Assembly: GCA_964035545.1 (NCBI GenBank)
Contig: OZ037765.1
Location: 21,026,495-21,090,494 of the forward strand
Source of the DNA: Bugula neritina
Taxonomy: Eukaryota > Bryozoa > Gymnolaemata > Cheilostomatida > Bugulidae
Length of the DNA: 64,000 nt
Direction of reading: 5' to 3'
Shown here: piece after piece, positions 24,601-37,100 of the stretch
Position numbering within the stretch: position 1 is the first letter of the stretch
How the letters are laid out: each line of letters opens with the position of its first letter
The notes under the pieces: generated by a model
What the model saw: only the letters and a program-made list of their open reading frames with translations
Databases searched by the model: none
What the model was told of the DNA's origin: nothing
Position numbers and translations under genes: made by a program

Positions 24601-26303
24601 TGACATCATAAAGTTTAGTCTAGTTACTAACTCCTTTTGTTGATCAAGTGTAATGTGTATTGTTTTTAATTACATTTTATTATTAGCTATTTGGTATAGA
24701 TATTCACAATGCCCAGCATGAATGAGTTTTTGCCACAAATTATAGTTTCAAAGTTGTGATTTCCGCTGTGTGTAATATACTGACTAACTGTAGCTTGCAA
24801 CCATCTAGTAATGCAACCATCTAGTAATGCAACCATCTAGTAATGCAACCATAGTGGTGCTCTACTTATACTGGTATTATCTGTGATTATATATTGTACT
24901 GCTCTGTAATTAATTTCAGTAATGTGGTGGAGAAATGCGTCACATATGGATCAAGAGCAGAGAAAGCAGTTCTCATTGAAGAAGTTTGTTCATCTGTTGA
25001 TGAAAGGCTAGTATTTTATTGATATTATGCGTATGTCGCCATAAACAGCTTACTGTGAACTGTTAAATGATGGCTTGTTAGCATTGCCACATACAATATA
25101 GCATAGTTGTAAGTTGTGACACCATGTAGGGTAAGTTGAAACCTGTTTTTTTTTTGTGAATTGTGGGGACTGGTAGTGTTGAGGCTCGACTTTAGGGTAT
25201 TTGGTGTTCTCTAAGATTAGTCGTAGAACCACGTTATGGCTGACCATTATTACTAACAACTAAAATTCATGTCCAAACAGTGCTAGCTGAGTTGACAATG
25301 CACATTCCTGGGGAGTGCTTGCTCCAACAGCAAATCTTTGTTGTGCAAATTCAATTGTGCTTTCAATAAAGCATTTTTTTATGAAGGTGCCAACATGCAA
25401 AAATGGGTGGGTGAAACCTTTGTTGCTGTATATCATTCTACCAACTTAAATATGCATGTAACTATTTTCGAGATTTTTGCCGTGTAATTGCAAAAAAAGT
25501 AAAAACAATTGGTCAGTTTTTTCAAGAGTTATCTTCCCATAATAGTTATATAAATATAGCAAAGGCCGGTTTACACTGCAGCTAAAAATGAAAGTCGTAT
25601 CCTTGTTCTTTGCTGTTGACAACTATAAAGTATAAGCAATCAACACATAGCTATTCAGCAACCCGCTAAAAGCTCCATCGCTAAAAACCCTAACCACTGC
25701 AATCAAAATCAGATGGCTCTGGTATAAAAAGTGATGAATGCATTGCTGAGTCGCTCCCTTATAGCTGTGGGCATTTTATATCTACATTGCTATATCTTCA
25801 CTAGAAATATTGTTCAATGGCCAATTAATTTTCAAGTTGTTTCACAATTACTTATTTGAATAGAGCATTTCATTTGCAAATTGGATGTTTGTGTGAAGAG
25901 ATGTTACTATAATTCTGAAGGCTTTCTTGACTAAATCATTTGGCTGACTGAGCAGAACTGAAAATGTTTTATATAAAAAATGCATTCCAATTTTTAAAAA
26001 AAGATCTATTCATCATTATTATGCTAGGTATGTGGTAATTCCATGTTTTGGACATGTTACAGTGGACAGAGTGCCCTCTATGTCATGATGAAGGATCAGT
26101 TTGCTAATTATGTAATCCAGAAGATGCTAGACATCTCAGAACCCAACCAGCGCAAGATACTGGTGCATAAGATACGCCCCCATGTTTCTACACTGAGAAA
26201 GTACACATATGGCAAACATATTATAGCTAAGTTGGAGAAGTATCTGATGAAGAATGGTGGAGGAGATTTGAGTGGCAGCCCACTCACTTTACCAAGCATA
26301 TAG
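15610..26303 (+). CDS. PUM: Pumilio-family RNA-binding translational repressor
   Basis: This is a cytoplasmic protein that binds UGUANAUA in 3'UTRs and recruits repressors and deadenylase. Twenty exons: 15610-15864, 16134-16190, 17478-17598, 17715-17857, 18491-18636, 18748-18881, 19015-19166, 19334-19604, 19721-19864, 20343-20579, 20887-21042, 21414-21635, 21779-21910, 22260-22515, 22650-22750, 23004-23161, 23306-23443, 23880-24127, 24920-25006, 26063-26303. They give 1132 residues; human PUM1 has 1186. N-terminal marks are SRSQDDA (about 45-51), KRWPIGDD and KKFWEVDD. A Gln/Pro-rich middle follows, then YDQNGQLV. The PUM domain spans about 774-1120, from [12 protein letters not shown]. Repeat recognition residues are SRxxQ, NYxxQ, CRxxQ, NHxxQ, CRxxQ, NYxxQ, SNxxE, NYxxQ, which read UGUAUAUA. 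The ATG at 15610 follows an in-frame TGA. The last intron appears to start with GC. Whether further 5' exons exist is unknown. Confidence 0.95.
24300..24516. repeat. TATAGAGTTRG minisatellite in a Pumilio intron
   Basis: The intron between exons 23880-24127 and 24920-25006 contains about 200 bases of variant units of 11-12 bases, TATAGAGTTGG and TATAGAGTTAG, with a longer form containing TATAGACTATAGAG. The two versions alternate in places, indicating a higher-order repeat. Confidence 0.85.
24797..24854. repeat. 16-bp tandem repeat in a Pumilio intron
   Basis: GCAACCATCTAGTAAT occurs three times exactly at 24797, 24813 and 24829, and a fourth partial unit starts at 24845. It lies about 70 bases before the acceptor at 24920. 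Confidence 0.9.
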
Positions 26304-26741
26304 TTTTACTGGAAAGATGTCACGAGCTGTTCATATTGTTATATAGCCTGTATTCAAGTCTGTTTTAATTAATCGGTGGTGAAGACCTTTACCATAGTTT
26401 ATTAGATGTTTTAGTGCTGAGTAGGAGCCTACTGACGCTAGCCAGTACCAACCTCTGGTTTCTCTTTGCATTTTAGTTGCTGCTGTGATGGTCTGTTGCA
26501 TACTGGTATACCAGTTATAGGTGTGTGTATTATATGTACATGTATGTGTGATAGCAGAGTGTGTGGTGCCGCCTGATTTGTCTGTATGCTTTTCTGGGTT
26601 GAAAAATAACAGTTTTACAAGATTTGGGAACAATCTCTTTAGTGGCACTGATCATGCTGCTATTACTAGGAGTGGTGGTCATACTTCCCACTGTGTTTGT
26701 CCATCTAGTCAAACCAAACCTAGTTTGGTATGTAAATTGTA

Positions 26742-26749
26742 TGTATATA
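26742..26749 (+). promoter_or_regulatory. Candidate Pumilio response element (TGTATATA) in the Pumilio 3'UTR
   Basis: This 8-mer lies 439 bases after the stop codon on the sense strand and equals the site predicted from the protein's own eight repeat codes. In DNA this AT-rich an isolated match can be chance, so autoregulation is only a hypothesis. Confidence 0.45.
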
Positions 26750-28679
26750 TATATTCAGTAAATAGCATCTCTGTTTGAAACTTAAGTTAAACTGTTTGTT
26801 ACGTTTTACGACTTTTATTTCTCACTTTGCCTGATTGTACAGAGACTTGAAAGGACACCACTTTGTATTATAAAACGCTTGTAAATGAAACTGTTAGATG
26901 ACATTCCATGTCTTGGGAAGCTAAAGGTTTCCTGATGATCAACTAGTAAAAGAGCATTTCCATCATTTCACTTGATTTGTGATTCAGTTACCTGTTTTAT
27001 GTTGCTGGCAATTCAACCAATGCTCGCTCAATGATGTTTTAAGGTGCTAATGTATAGTGTACTATAAATCTAATTTAACTTGTGTACATTTGTGAATGGT
27101 GTATAAGGCTATTGTCCTTCAACCTTACCATTGCTAGATTCATAAAACAAAGGTTTCGCAACTTCATGTGTATTTTCCCACCTGGGGTGCCTCCAATTAC
27201 ACCATTCTGTTGGACTTGCTGCAACTCAGTTGACAGATTGTACAGCTGTTATTTTGCCAACCCAGATAAGATTCAAGTTTGCTTGCATGAAGAAGGTGTC
27301 CATTTTCTTCTGTTTTGTCCCAAGTTATTCTACTATTTATTTTCATTCTTTTAACCTGACGCTTATTAACATAGATAAAGTGTGCTACTTGAACTATGTT
27401 AGAAATGAAAGGTCCTAGGTGTATATTTGTATACAGGAATTTTTTTGCAGGCCATCATTTTGATGTGCTTGTTCTGTATGTAAAGGGTAAATAATTTATA
27501 AATGTACAAAAATCAATATTAATTATTGTTATATTATTGGTATTATAGATAATTATATTAGTGTACACAAATTCATATTCACTTTATTTCAACACTTTTA
27601 TTGTAATGCATATACCATGTCAATTTGTGAATGTTGTGTGATGTATGTTTGGCCTTTTGTGAATTTACATAAATCTTTTTGTAAATTGCTCCACAAGACA
27701 ACAGATTTGTACCCCTGATAGAAATAATTAATATTAATTTTATGCTTGGAGATGTATTGACATAAAACAGTTATGGTATGACACTCTGTCTTTCCTGATT
27801 CATTGCATCAATAATGAAAGAGATATGATTACTAACAAAATATAAAATTTATGCAAACTCTTGCTAAATAATGTCTTGTAATTATTGTAATAATTATTAT
27901 AATTTTTGAAACACTCAGTTTGTTGAGCCAAGATTTTTTAATTTTGAAGCATTAAATGAGAGTTGACTTCAAAATTAGCAAAGGATCAAATTGCTGTACT
28001 TGAAATTTCTCACAAACATGCTGTTCAATTTTGCTGGGAACTATAAAAATATTATGTTGAATTATCTTGGTGAAAATTAATTCAGTGCCAGCCTATATAC
28101 TTTTGAGTGAGCAAAATGCAGACAATTGAGTATGTTGCATTGATAGCTTCTACTTGAAGTGATATGCAAGTTGTGCAATTAATGTTTTGCTTGCAAAGCA
28201 GAACACTATTGTATTTCTAATTTTACTGAAACTCTACAAAAAGGTTTTTGAAAAAGTATATGGAGCTCACAGCAATTCGCAAGATATCCTAGGGCTTAGA
28301 ATCATCTTCTTTCAACATTGTACTCGAACTAAAATAATATTATCATGTACGATCGGTTGAGATAAAGTTGAAGAGTGTCAGTATGCAGGTAAAATGTAAC
28401 AAGTTGTGGGGAAAGGTGAATATTAGCCTTCGTAGTATGTGCCGGCTTGAAGTTAATAATTTGCAAATCCAGAGTGATACCCTTTGTAAATCTACTACTA
28501 CTCTTGGAGTCTAGTACTTGCTATCCAAACTATCCATCCATTTTATTTATATAAATCAGATGTGTATTCATTTACCTTTGGTCTTGGTTACAGTGTTATT
28601 TTATTTTGACAGTTACAATGCTATTGTTTCTTAGTTTAAGTTTTGCAATTTAGTTCTGATCTAGCTTTGACGTACAAAT

Positions 28680-29240
28680 TGAAATGCAATAATTAATATT
28701 ATTATCACTATGACTGTAGACTTATGCACTTAGAATTAGAGTATGAGTTTTAAACTTAGTATTACTTTTACTATAACTATAAGTATGAGTATGGTGATAT
28801 TGATAGTCATATTTATACTTTTAGTTACACTAGTACTAGTAGTATAACTTTATTAAGTTTATACTTATAGTTATAGTATAACTTATTTTTAGTCATAGTC
28901 ATAGTGGTACTCATACTGATGGTGATACTGATAGTAATACTAATAGTCTAATACTGTTACTTATAGTTATACTTACAGTGATAATCATAGCGATAGTAAC
29001 TATCGGTATTACCTAATATAATAATAAGTGTAACTGTAACTCTAACCAATTATTTTAAACTATTAGATTTAGTATTACTATTTCTAACACAGTACTACTA
29101 CTACTGCTTTTAGTAATACGAGTATTAGAGATATTCATTCCACACAGTCATAAACAATAGTCTATCATTACTCTATCTGTCTATGACTATGGCTATGAGT
29201 CATAACTCATAAGAATAACTATAATTACTATGCCATAGCC
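28680..29240. repeat. Low-complexity TAGTA/ATACT-rich stretch
   Basis: About 560 bases are built of irregular units such as TTATAGTTATAG, TACTAGTA and ATACTGATAG, strong in both orientations. Smaller patches of the same kind occur near 12440-12810 and 54340-54430. Confidence 0.65.
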
Positions 29241-30204
29241 AGTTCTTCTGCTGTTCTGCTTCTGGTTCTAGCATAGGTATTTGCATTTTTGATTTTGATT
29301 AACTTGTTAGTAATACTTGTTATCAATTTAATTTTATTTTTACTATCAGTATGTTCGGCAGAGTTCTTACTTTGTGGCAGTAAATGTAATAGTCACAAAC
29401 TAAACTAAGAAATAAAATCAGAAATAATCTGATTTCTATTTCTAGCTGTTTGCTTTTACATATTTTAGACTGATAGTCTTAGTGTCAGAGGCAAATTTCT
29501 AGTTATAGATGCTGATGATAAAAGTGTTGACTTATTCATTTATTTTGAACTTTATTTACATATTTTAGTGGTGTGTCAATGGTTTATGCATTCACCACTT
29601 TCAGATTTTTTATTATTATAGTCTGATATTTTTATTGATAAAGGGGTGTCATTTTTTCAAAAGGACAAACCTTTTCTTTAAACTTTTCAATCAAAGCGAT
29701 AACGAAATTTAATTTCTTGTTGTTACTAGTCAGTTTCTTTTACATTAAAAGTTTAGACAATTAAACTTTGAAGCTAAGTCTCCTGTGGAAGTTTTAAAAG
29801 AATTAATCACTGTGATAACATTTACTGCAAATTCATGCGTTACACTATTGAATTGTTAGGTTAAATGACGGGTATTGCCTTTAACAACTAATTTATTTTT
29901 GCTATTTTTACAAAATTTTTACTTTATACATTCAATTCACAAAACTATAGTTGTAATCACAGTTCAATTAGTTTATTGTAAAAGTAATGTTTACAGTAGA
30001 TCATGTTGGCTTTTGTTAGAGGTACGATAAAAATAGATTGAAGCTGATAGACCATGGTGAAAATAATTTTCAGGAACATTATGTAACATGAAGCATAAAT
30101 GTTTATATATACCATGTGTATTGTATAGGAAAGTAAGATCTATCATCAATCTTGGCGGTTTCAGGTTTTGAGTGTATGTTTTAAGGTTTATCTGTGGCTA
30201 AACA

Positions 30205-33200
30205 ATGGGATCGGGTGACAGAGAAGATTCAGTAAAATCACTAACTAGAAATATTAATGTAAGTGTACACATGTTTATGTTAGTGTTAGCTTTTCATCCA
30301 TTTCTATTTTATATGTTGTCAGCATTTCCTGCAATGTAACAGACAAATTTAGTTATTCCATTTTGTATTATGATTAATAATTTTTGTGATTATATTGGTA
30401 AAGTAACTGCTATTCATATGTGAAGAGAGTAAATAGGAAGTATGTTTGTTTGGTTTACTCTGCTGATAATAATGGTATCTATCTTTGAGTGATCACCTCA
30501 AGTGCTTTAGTAGCTCAAATCTCTATTTCTTACCTTATACTAGTTGAAAGATATTGTCCTTTTAGCTTGCACTAGGCTATGTTGCAATCAGTTTGTGCTG
30601 CTAATGTTTTATTTATGGTTTATTTTGTGGTTTAGCTGCCGCTCTATGATGACCATGATGCGAATCATACAAAGTCACATGAGGAGGTCTCTGCTGCCGT
30701 TTCAGCTGTGGAATCTTGTGTAAGATCTGTCAGGATGAAGGCCACCGGAGTCCTTGACACTATCGATGTAAGTTTTTACAGCATACGATATGTTAAAAAG
30801 TTCAACATACATGCAAAGGTCGTTCCATGCCAACTCAACCAAATTTCAGGGGTCCCCACTTTTGCGTCTCAAAAAGTAGAAATCACAAATTTTCATCAAA
30901 ATATTTTTCACCCTTTGTTCGCAAAAATAGTCATTTCTCAAAACCTTTTTGGGTCAGGGCAGAATCATTTAAAAATAGTACTCGGGACTTGTGTAGGTCT
31001 ATTTGTTGCGAATATGAACAAAATTTGTTGAGTTGGCATAAAATGATCTGCAAGTATGTCTATACTAATAATCCTACGCAGCATCAGTATTTACCTGGGT
31101 TACATAATATAGCTTTAGTTTCTTCAAAGATTTCAATATTTATTGATCTGGTCTTCTGTCTATATGTATCCAGGAACATCATGTGTAATTAGCAACTCAG
31201 CTATGTTCTCAAATGTTGTCCAACATTTATACGAGTATAAGCAAAGAAGCATTTTTTCTTAATCAAATTCTTACTTACTTGGTAGGTTGCAAAGAAAAAA
31301 CTTTAATGTAATATTTTTATCAGGTTTTATTTATTATTTTTGTTATTTTGCTCCGATAACTTATAATGCTTTAAGCATGAGATTGAGTTTCATAAGGATT
31401 CTTGCACTTTGTAATAACTCTAATAGCTCTAATAGATTTCTTACTAAATGGTAAAGTGAAAGTCAATGTGTATGTTTAATCTTTCTGGTTTCATGTCACT
31501 TAGAAAAAGTCAGCACCATAAGTCTGTATTTTAGAAAGTGAACAGCAATGTGACTACGAAGTACTACACAGCTAAGGCACACACCAATGGGGTTCTAGAC
31601 TTCTTTAGAAATGAGCCGTCCCTCTGGCAAAGATGTGGTATTGTTGCTGTCGCTGGTTTAACAGGCTTCATCTCGGGATATAAACGTCAGTAGCCCCATA
31701 GTCTTGGTTATCAGCTCCATTTATTTTCTATGCTTTGTTGGTGTAAAAGCTCAACTCATTCAACACAAGTATATGTCACATTTCTGCAATAAGTTTTTGT
31801 TTTTTTACAAATTTTTAACTGCTGTTCTGCTAATCAATTTTGCTTTGGCTGCTACAGAAATATAGTTTGTTGCTGCGGGACCTTTCAAAGGCCTCCCACA
31901 TGTGGAGTATTTTATCAATTGGTTACTCAGCTTTACTGATTCAGGTGGAGGTATCGTGAAGACGAGAAATATGTTACTGGCAGCCGGTGCTGCGGGGGCC
32001 GTGTGCTGGCCAAAGGAAACCGTAGAAACTGTCTCTATGGGATATGACTATGTCAAAGAACCTGTTGTTAAAGCATGGGCTGAATATGGTTAGTCATGTA
32101 CTATTGTGAAGTATAACAGTCAGTGTGCTGTGCATTCTCATGCTCAAAGTCCTTTGTATACTTGTATATGTGTTTCAGTTAGTCATCTATCAGCAAGGAA
32201 AGGGCAGATAATTCTCATTTTAAGCTATCGGCTAACATCTGAAAAAAAGTTTAATGAATTAACTTTGCTTTGGGCAGTGTAATGGAGCCAGAATTTTCAA
32301 GTGCGCATTGCTATAAGCATTTAGGTTTTGCAGTGACTAATGCACAAGATATCAAAAGGTAGAATTGCACAATATGAAAGTTTTTGTTATGTAAAAGTGA
32401 AATTTCAACAATGAAATAAATAAATTATTCATTTTTTTTCAGATATTAGTTTTTGTTTATTACTAATGAAATGTGTTCAAAAATTTGACTATGTGTCCGA
32501 GATTATAATATTTAAATAATTTTCATTCAGCACTAGTAAATGTTAATAATATTACCAGGTGTCTTAGTTGTGTAATATTTGAATATAGCCTGTAGGTATT
32601 AGCTTTCTGGACTAGTCACACTGATTGCATTTATTTGTTTTCATTACCGATTATTTATACTTGTGTACTATATATACTACCTACTAGACTAGTTATTACT
32701 AAACAGTCACTTTATATAAATAACATGCAATCTTTACAGAAAAGATGATTTTACACTCCAGTTTTTCGGTGCTTTTTATTGACAGTCATTCAATACTGTT
32801 TTTGTGTCAATAGATAACTTGCATCTGTATTCTGTATGCATATATTACTCTTATAACCTATTGGCATATCAGTAGGCATAATTTGGTTAAGCGAATTTTA
32901 TCATTTCATGTAATAGTTTATTATAATGATCATGCCTATAACTGCATTGCCTTACATTCTATACTATGTATTGCCTTTTGTGACATTTCAGCACCTGGCT
33001 CTTCATATTGGCCAACAAATACTGCAACACCAGCTCCTCCAAGTTATTACAGCCACAGAAAGGTATTCTTCTATGATTTTCTATTTGTTCAAAAAGTATG
33101 AAACGAAGTGATTTTATTTATTTATATATTCTGTAATAGTGAGGCTTGTTTGCAATTAAAAACGTTTTTGTTTTTTTTTAACTTTATTCTATTGGCACAA

Positions 33201-33346
33201 TTTTCAAAAGTATCTTGCTATAAAATTTGCAGGTTATGAAGTGGTTAAAATAACTATTAGTTTTGTTTTGTTGCTGTTAGGTTGCAGAAGATCATGGGCA
33301 GTCAAGATCTGAAGACCGGGATATGTATTCCACCAGAGGCTCTTAG
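30205..33346 (+). CDS. APOOL: MICOS complex subunit MIC26/MIC27 (apolipoprotein O/O-like)
   Basis: This family sits in the mitochondrial inner membrane and helps form crista junctions. Six exons: 30205-30258, 30636-30767, 31535-31685, 31945-32088, 32992-33062, 33281-33346; 205 residues, close to the ~200-270 of animal homologues. Intron phases are 0, 0, 1, 1, 0. After an N-terminal region with a helical stretch come DFFRNEPSLWQRCG, a glycine-rich membrane helix GIVAVAGLTGFISGY (about 97-111), basic KR, and a second helix MLLAAGAAGAVCWP (about 122-135). Human APOOL has the same order: DFFPKLGV, a glycine-rich helix, basic loop, then a helix ending ATVCYP. The tail is Pro/Ser-rich and ends with charged residues. 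No classical presequence is visible. I cannot separate MIC26 from MIC27; the symbol is the closest name. AATAAA follows at 33595. Confidence 0.82.
30818..31049. mobile_element. Inverted-repeat element in a MICOS gene intron
   Basis: Arms at 30827-30847 and 31021-31040 match in inverted orientation (ATGCCAACTCAAC followed by AAATTT with a one-base indel) and the match extends more weakly outward. The spacing of about 230 bases and lack of coding fit a MITE-like element. The open frame at 30827-31192 runs through it and is not considered a gene. Confidence 0.6.
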
Positions 33347-34107
33347 TTGAAGCCTCCTTTTATACTCGCTTATTAAATGTCATGATTTTTGCACTGTGCT
33401 GGTATTACAGTTTTGCTGTGTCGCCATTATGACTTGAAAGTTGCTATTTATAAACTATCTCATTATTTTTATAACAAACCTGAAAAATAGCAGTCAGGTC
33501 TTGCATCTAATGCTGTTGTTTTTATTAGTGAAGCTGCCACTTTTGTGTAGTAGAAAATTAATTTAGTTTTGATTGTTTCAAATGTCATTTTTAAAATAAA
33601 TTTTCGTTTTATTGTACTTGGTCTCTGTTCTTTGGGTAAATCTGATGCTTCAGCTGTACACAACTGTTTATGCATGTGAATAATATTCACACATTATTAT
33701 TTATAATCATTCAGGACATTGAGCAAAAGTTGTAATCAAAATGCCTTAAATTAGAAAGTGTGCACTAAGTAACGATATATGTGTATTGTATAACTTCATT
33801 TTCATCAGTAAAATATTTTGGCCAACCTGTTCAAATTAACATGTGCTTATAAGCAGACAATTATGGACGTTTTGCTAATAATTGGTACTTTCTTCAATAA
33901 TTAATAATAAAACGGAGTTTGGATGCTTTTGGCAGCTCTATGATTCTTAAACTTCTCTTGAATTATATTTTTAATGGGCATTTTGCATTAAAATAAAATC
34001 TACAACAATTTTGTGATGATGTCATGGAATTTTATTTGGAAATATGATTTTTAAATGGTATCTTCATCTTATGGCTTGTGGATAAATTCAATAATTAACC
34101 ATAGATA
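33347..34107. other. Spacer between the two MICOS-like genes
   Basis: It contains the upstream gene's 3'UTR and poly(A) signal and about 500 further bases that must hold the start region of the next gene. No promoter motif is convincing. The short minus-strand open frame at 33469-33690 has no family match. Confidence 0.55.
33595..33600 (+). terminator. Poly(A) signal of the MICOS subunit gene
   Basis: AATAAA lies 249 bases after the stop codon and is followed within about 35 bases by a T/G-rich run (TTGGTCTCTGTTCTTTGG), the usual layout of a cleavage site. Confidence 0.6.
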
Positions 34108-37100
34108 ATGTCGTTCTGCCCAGCTCCTAAAAAAGTAGAAACGATCAAAGCATGTAGCTCTGGTATGTGGACCATTTCGGTAATCTACTACAATAATGAT
34201 CAAACTGCAAGGGAAGTTTGCAGCAATCTAAAAACCTGCTGTATCACTGCGATATTAAAGAAACTATTAAGTTTTACAAAGTTTTTTTTTTAAGTATTTC
34301 AATGGCTTTTAGTTATTTTAGTATTTTTCATGTAGTACCACAATACTTTAACTCTCTAATTATATTTTAGAACCTAAACCTGTATGGCAATGGCTGGTTC
34401 AGAATCGAGAGAAAGTAGGAGTGGCAGCTATCATAACCTCGGCTTGTGCTTTATTTACAAAAAGTATGGTATATAGTTATCAAGTAGTTTCTCTATCATA
34501 TATAAATTAAGTTTTGTGCTGTGTGGGCAACAACTTGCTGTCTTTTGGATAAACTGTATAAGTTATTGTTTTGTAAATGGTTTATCAATTTATATACCTG
34601 TTTTTACCTGTTGTATTTATAGGACATGCCAAACCCCTCGTTCTCAGTATTGCAGGTCTTACTGTTGTTGGTCAGACTGTGCTGTTCTATGAGCACAAAC
34701 TAATGGACATAAAGATCAGACATATCAAGCCATGCACCAGCATATTCGACACTTTCAGTAAGTCTCTTGTGACAAGTATAAACAGTTTGATGTAGGATAC
34801 TTTTCATGGTTAAAACTGTGGAAATCTTTTTGTAAAAGCATCAGCCATGTTGTTTGGTAAAGATTTCTCAAGCATTTAATACACTGGAGTTGACCTGATT
34901 TTCCGATTTAATAATTTTGTAACTTGTTGTGCACCGCATAATGATAGGTTATAGCAATATGTTAAAGGGCAGCTTATTGGCCGTGTGGTAATTGCAGCTA
35001 ATGTGTAGCCGTGCATCTTAGCTACAGTTCATAGAAAAAAGTCCACTCGAAATGTTGTTGTACATGTTACTAAAGTTTTTTTCTGATAAAAGTTCCTCTG
35101 AAATGAAAATAAAAAACATTTTTAGTTCTAAACAGTAATGATAATGGCATGGTAAAATCGACTGATATCCGTTTTATTTTGCCTTCCTCTGCTATCCGTG
35201 GTGGCACAAACTGTACAGCTAAAACATGAATTTTGCTGTGGATCTGAAAAAATATTTTTATTTATTTGTAATATTAAATAAATAGAGATCAGATGCAACA
35301 AAATCCGCAAAGTTTCAATATATTTGTTGTGTCCCACCCAGTGGCCCACTGTACCCCGGTACCGGGGCACAATGGGCCGATTTTTTCGTCATGAAAATTT
35401 CATTATTCTGAAAGTTGTGAGGGAGATAGAAACAACAAACTGATACCTATAATAGACTACAGATGCAGCATTAAGACTAGAGATTATTGAACTAATAACT
35501 TGAAAAACAGACACATGAGAGCAAAAATTGCAATATTCGACCCGTTGTGCCCCCCCCTCCCTCCCCCCCCCCGTTACCCCTATATATATTTAAAGACACT
35601 AGTATAATATTATTATAGGTCATCTAATTTATGCTGTCTGTATTCATACATAATCATTTAAAGATGTACTATAGCAATATTATATATATACTATGCTAAT
35701 ATTATAAAAATCATTACATATTAGTATAAAATAGAGGTAAAAACTGTAACAGCATATAAGCATATGCAATTGGCTTTTATTATATAACTGTGCTTTTTTA
35801 TTGTCTGTGGACTGATATAAATTTTTCTCAAAAGAAGAAAAAGCCTGTGGCTATATCTTATACAGGTTACCAAGAAAAGAATAATAATTTTCAAAGGTTT
35901 AAACAATAAAACATGCAGGGAGAACTAAAACTGAAACCAGCCCTACATTGTTAAATTGCATGAAATATATATCACTTATATAATATATGTTAAATAGTGT
36001 ATAACATCTTAATTGTAGGATTTACAATCCCTCCAACTTGCAATATACAACCTCGAGAGCAGCCACTAGTGTTTTATGATAAGGAGCCAATTAAGGTAAG
36101 AGCACTTACTACTTACTATACATGTAACAAAACGGACAAGGATTGGCTTTCTGAGATATAAAATGGAGCAACAATGTTAATAAAATGCTTGGAGTTTCTT
36201 AGCCTTTGTGATATTAAATTTTTTAGCAATATAGAATTATCTTTCCTCTTCAGTTAATTGGAGAAAATCCTTTTAGGGATTATAGTAAAATCTAAAGAGC
36301 AATTTTTCATGTTTAGTTGTATGAATTAACATTGAAAAGCTGCAAAATTTTAAAGCAATTTTGCCCATACTAAAATTGTTGACAGCTTATATCATTTTGC
36401 TTCACGGATACTAAACAAATTTCAGGTGAGGACAACTTTATAAGTCGTTTGATTTCTTGCAACTGAAAGCTTACAATACAAATATATTATTATATTATAC
36501 TGTATAATGTATATACAAACTAACAAACGTGCACAGAGCTTGCCCATAATGTCTATTATATATAATAAAATTTTACATTCTTAAATTTAGTCTTGCACAT
36601 TAGTATATTCCATGCTTGTAGTTAAATTAGTTGAGAGATGCTGGATAATTAGGTCTTGGAAAATTTTGGAATGAGCAATGTTCAGTAACTCAGGTGTCAA
36701 ACAGCCATCTTTAAAATTAGCAATGGCTAGTTTTTCATCAGTAGCTTCGAGGTCTGACTCATCCATGGGATATGGAATCAACAACTGACTGAATCTTATT
36801 TTATTCAGGATCACATGATTAAATCAGCCAAGAAGTTTTCAGATGAATTTGAAAGACTAAACATATATAAGCCAAATTTGATACATTTGAGAAAATGATT
36901 GAATGATTAGGCAAAAATATTGAAAGATATAACTCAAATCTGCTCAAGTGATAATCTTTGCATAGTTGTTAGTTGGGGAAAGGTTATTTTATCTCCAAGG
37001 TTTATTTGCAAGCTGTGCTATGCAATACAGCAAGAGCAAGTTTTCTTTTGTTTACATGAAAGAAATTTTAACACAATATCTTATGAGTGCAATAGTCCAC

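Larger units (their letters stand above)
26304..30204. other. Pumilio 3'UTR and intergenic DNA before the MICOS gene
   Basis: The first part should be the Pumilio 3'UTR. It includes one exact TGTATATA at 26742-26749 and several near matches (TGTAAATT, TGTACATG, TGTAAATG). A possible ATTAAA poly(A) signal is at 27951-27956, but no AATAAA stands out and the UTR end is unknown. The stretch 28680-29240 is low complexity. Nothing here resembles a further gene. Confidence 0.6.

Noticed and set aside
25561-25580. GGCCGGTTTACACTGCAG, like the end of a known type of inverted-repeat element
   Set aside because: No matching inverted end was found in the following kilobase, so no element can be drawn.
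26331-26712. Open frames on both strands after the Pumilio stop
   Set aside because: They lie in the presumed 3'UTR, overlap one another and match nothing.
31862-31944. Alternative acceptor for the fourth MICOS exon near 31858
   Set aside because: Joining there in phase gives a stop within three codons; the acceptor at 31944 gives the family sequence.
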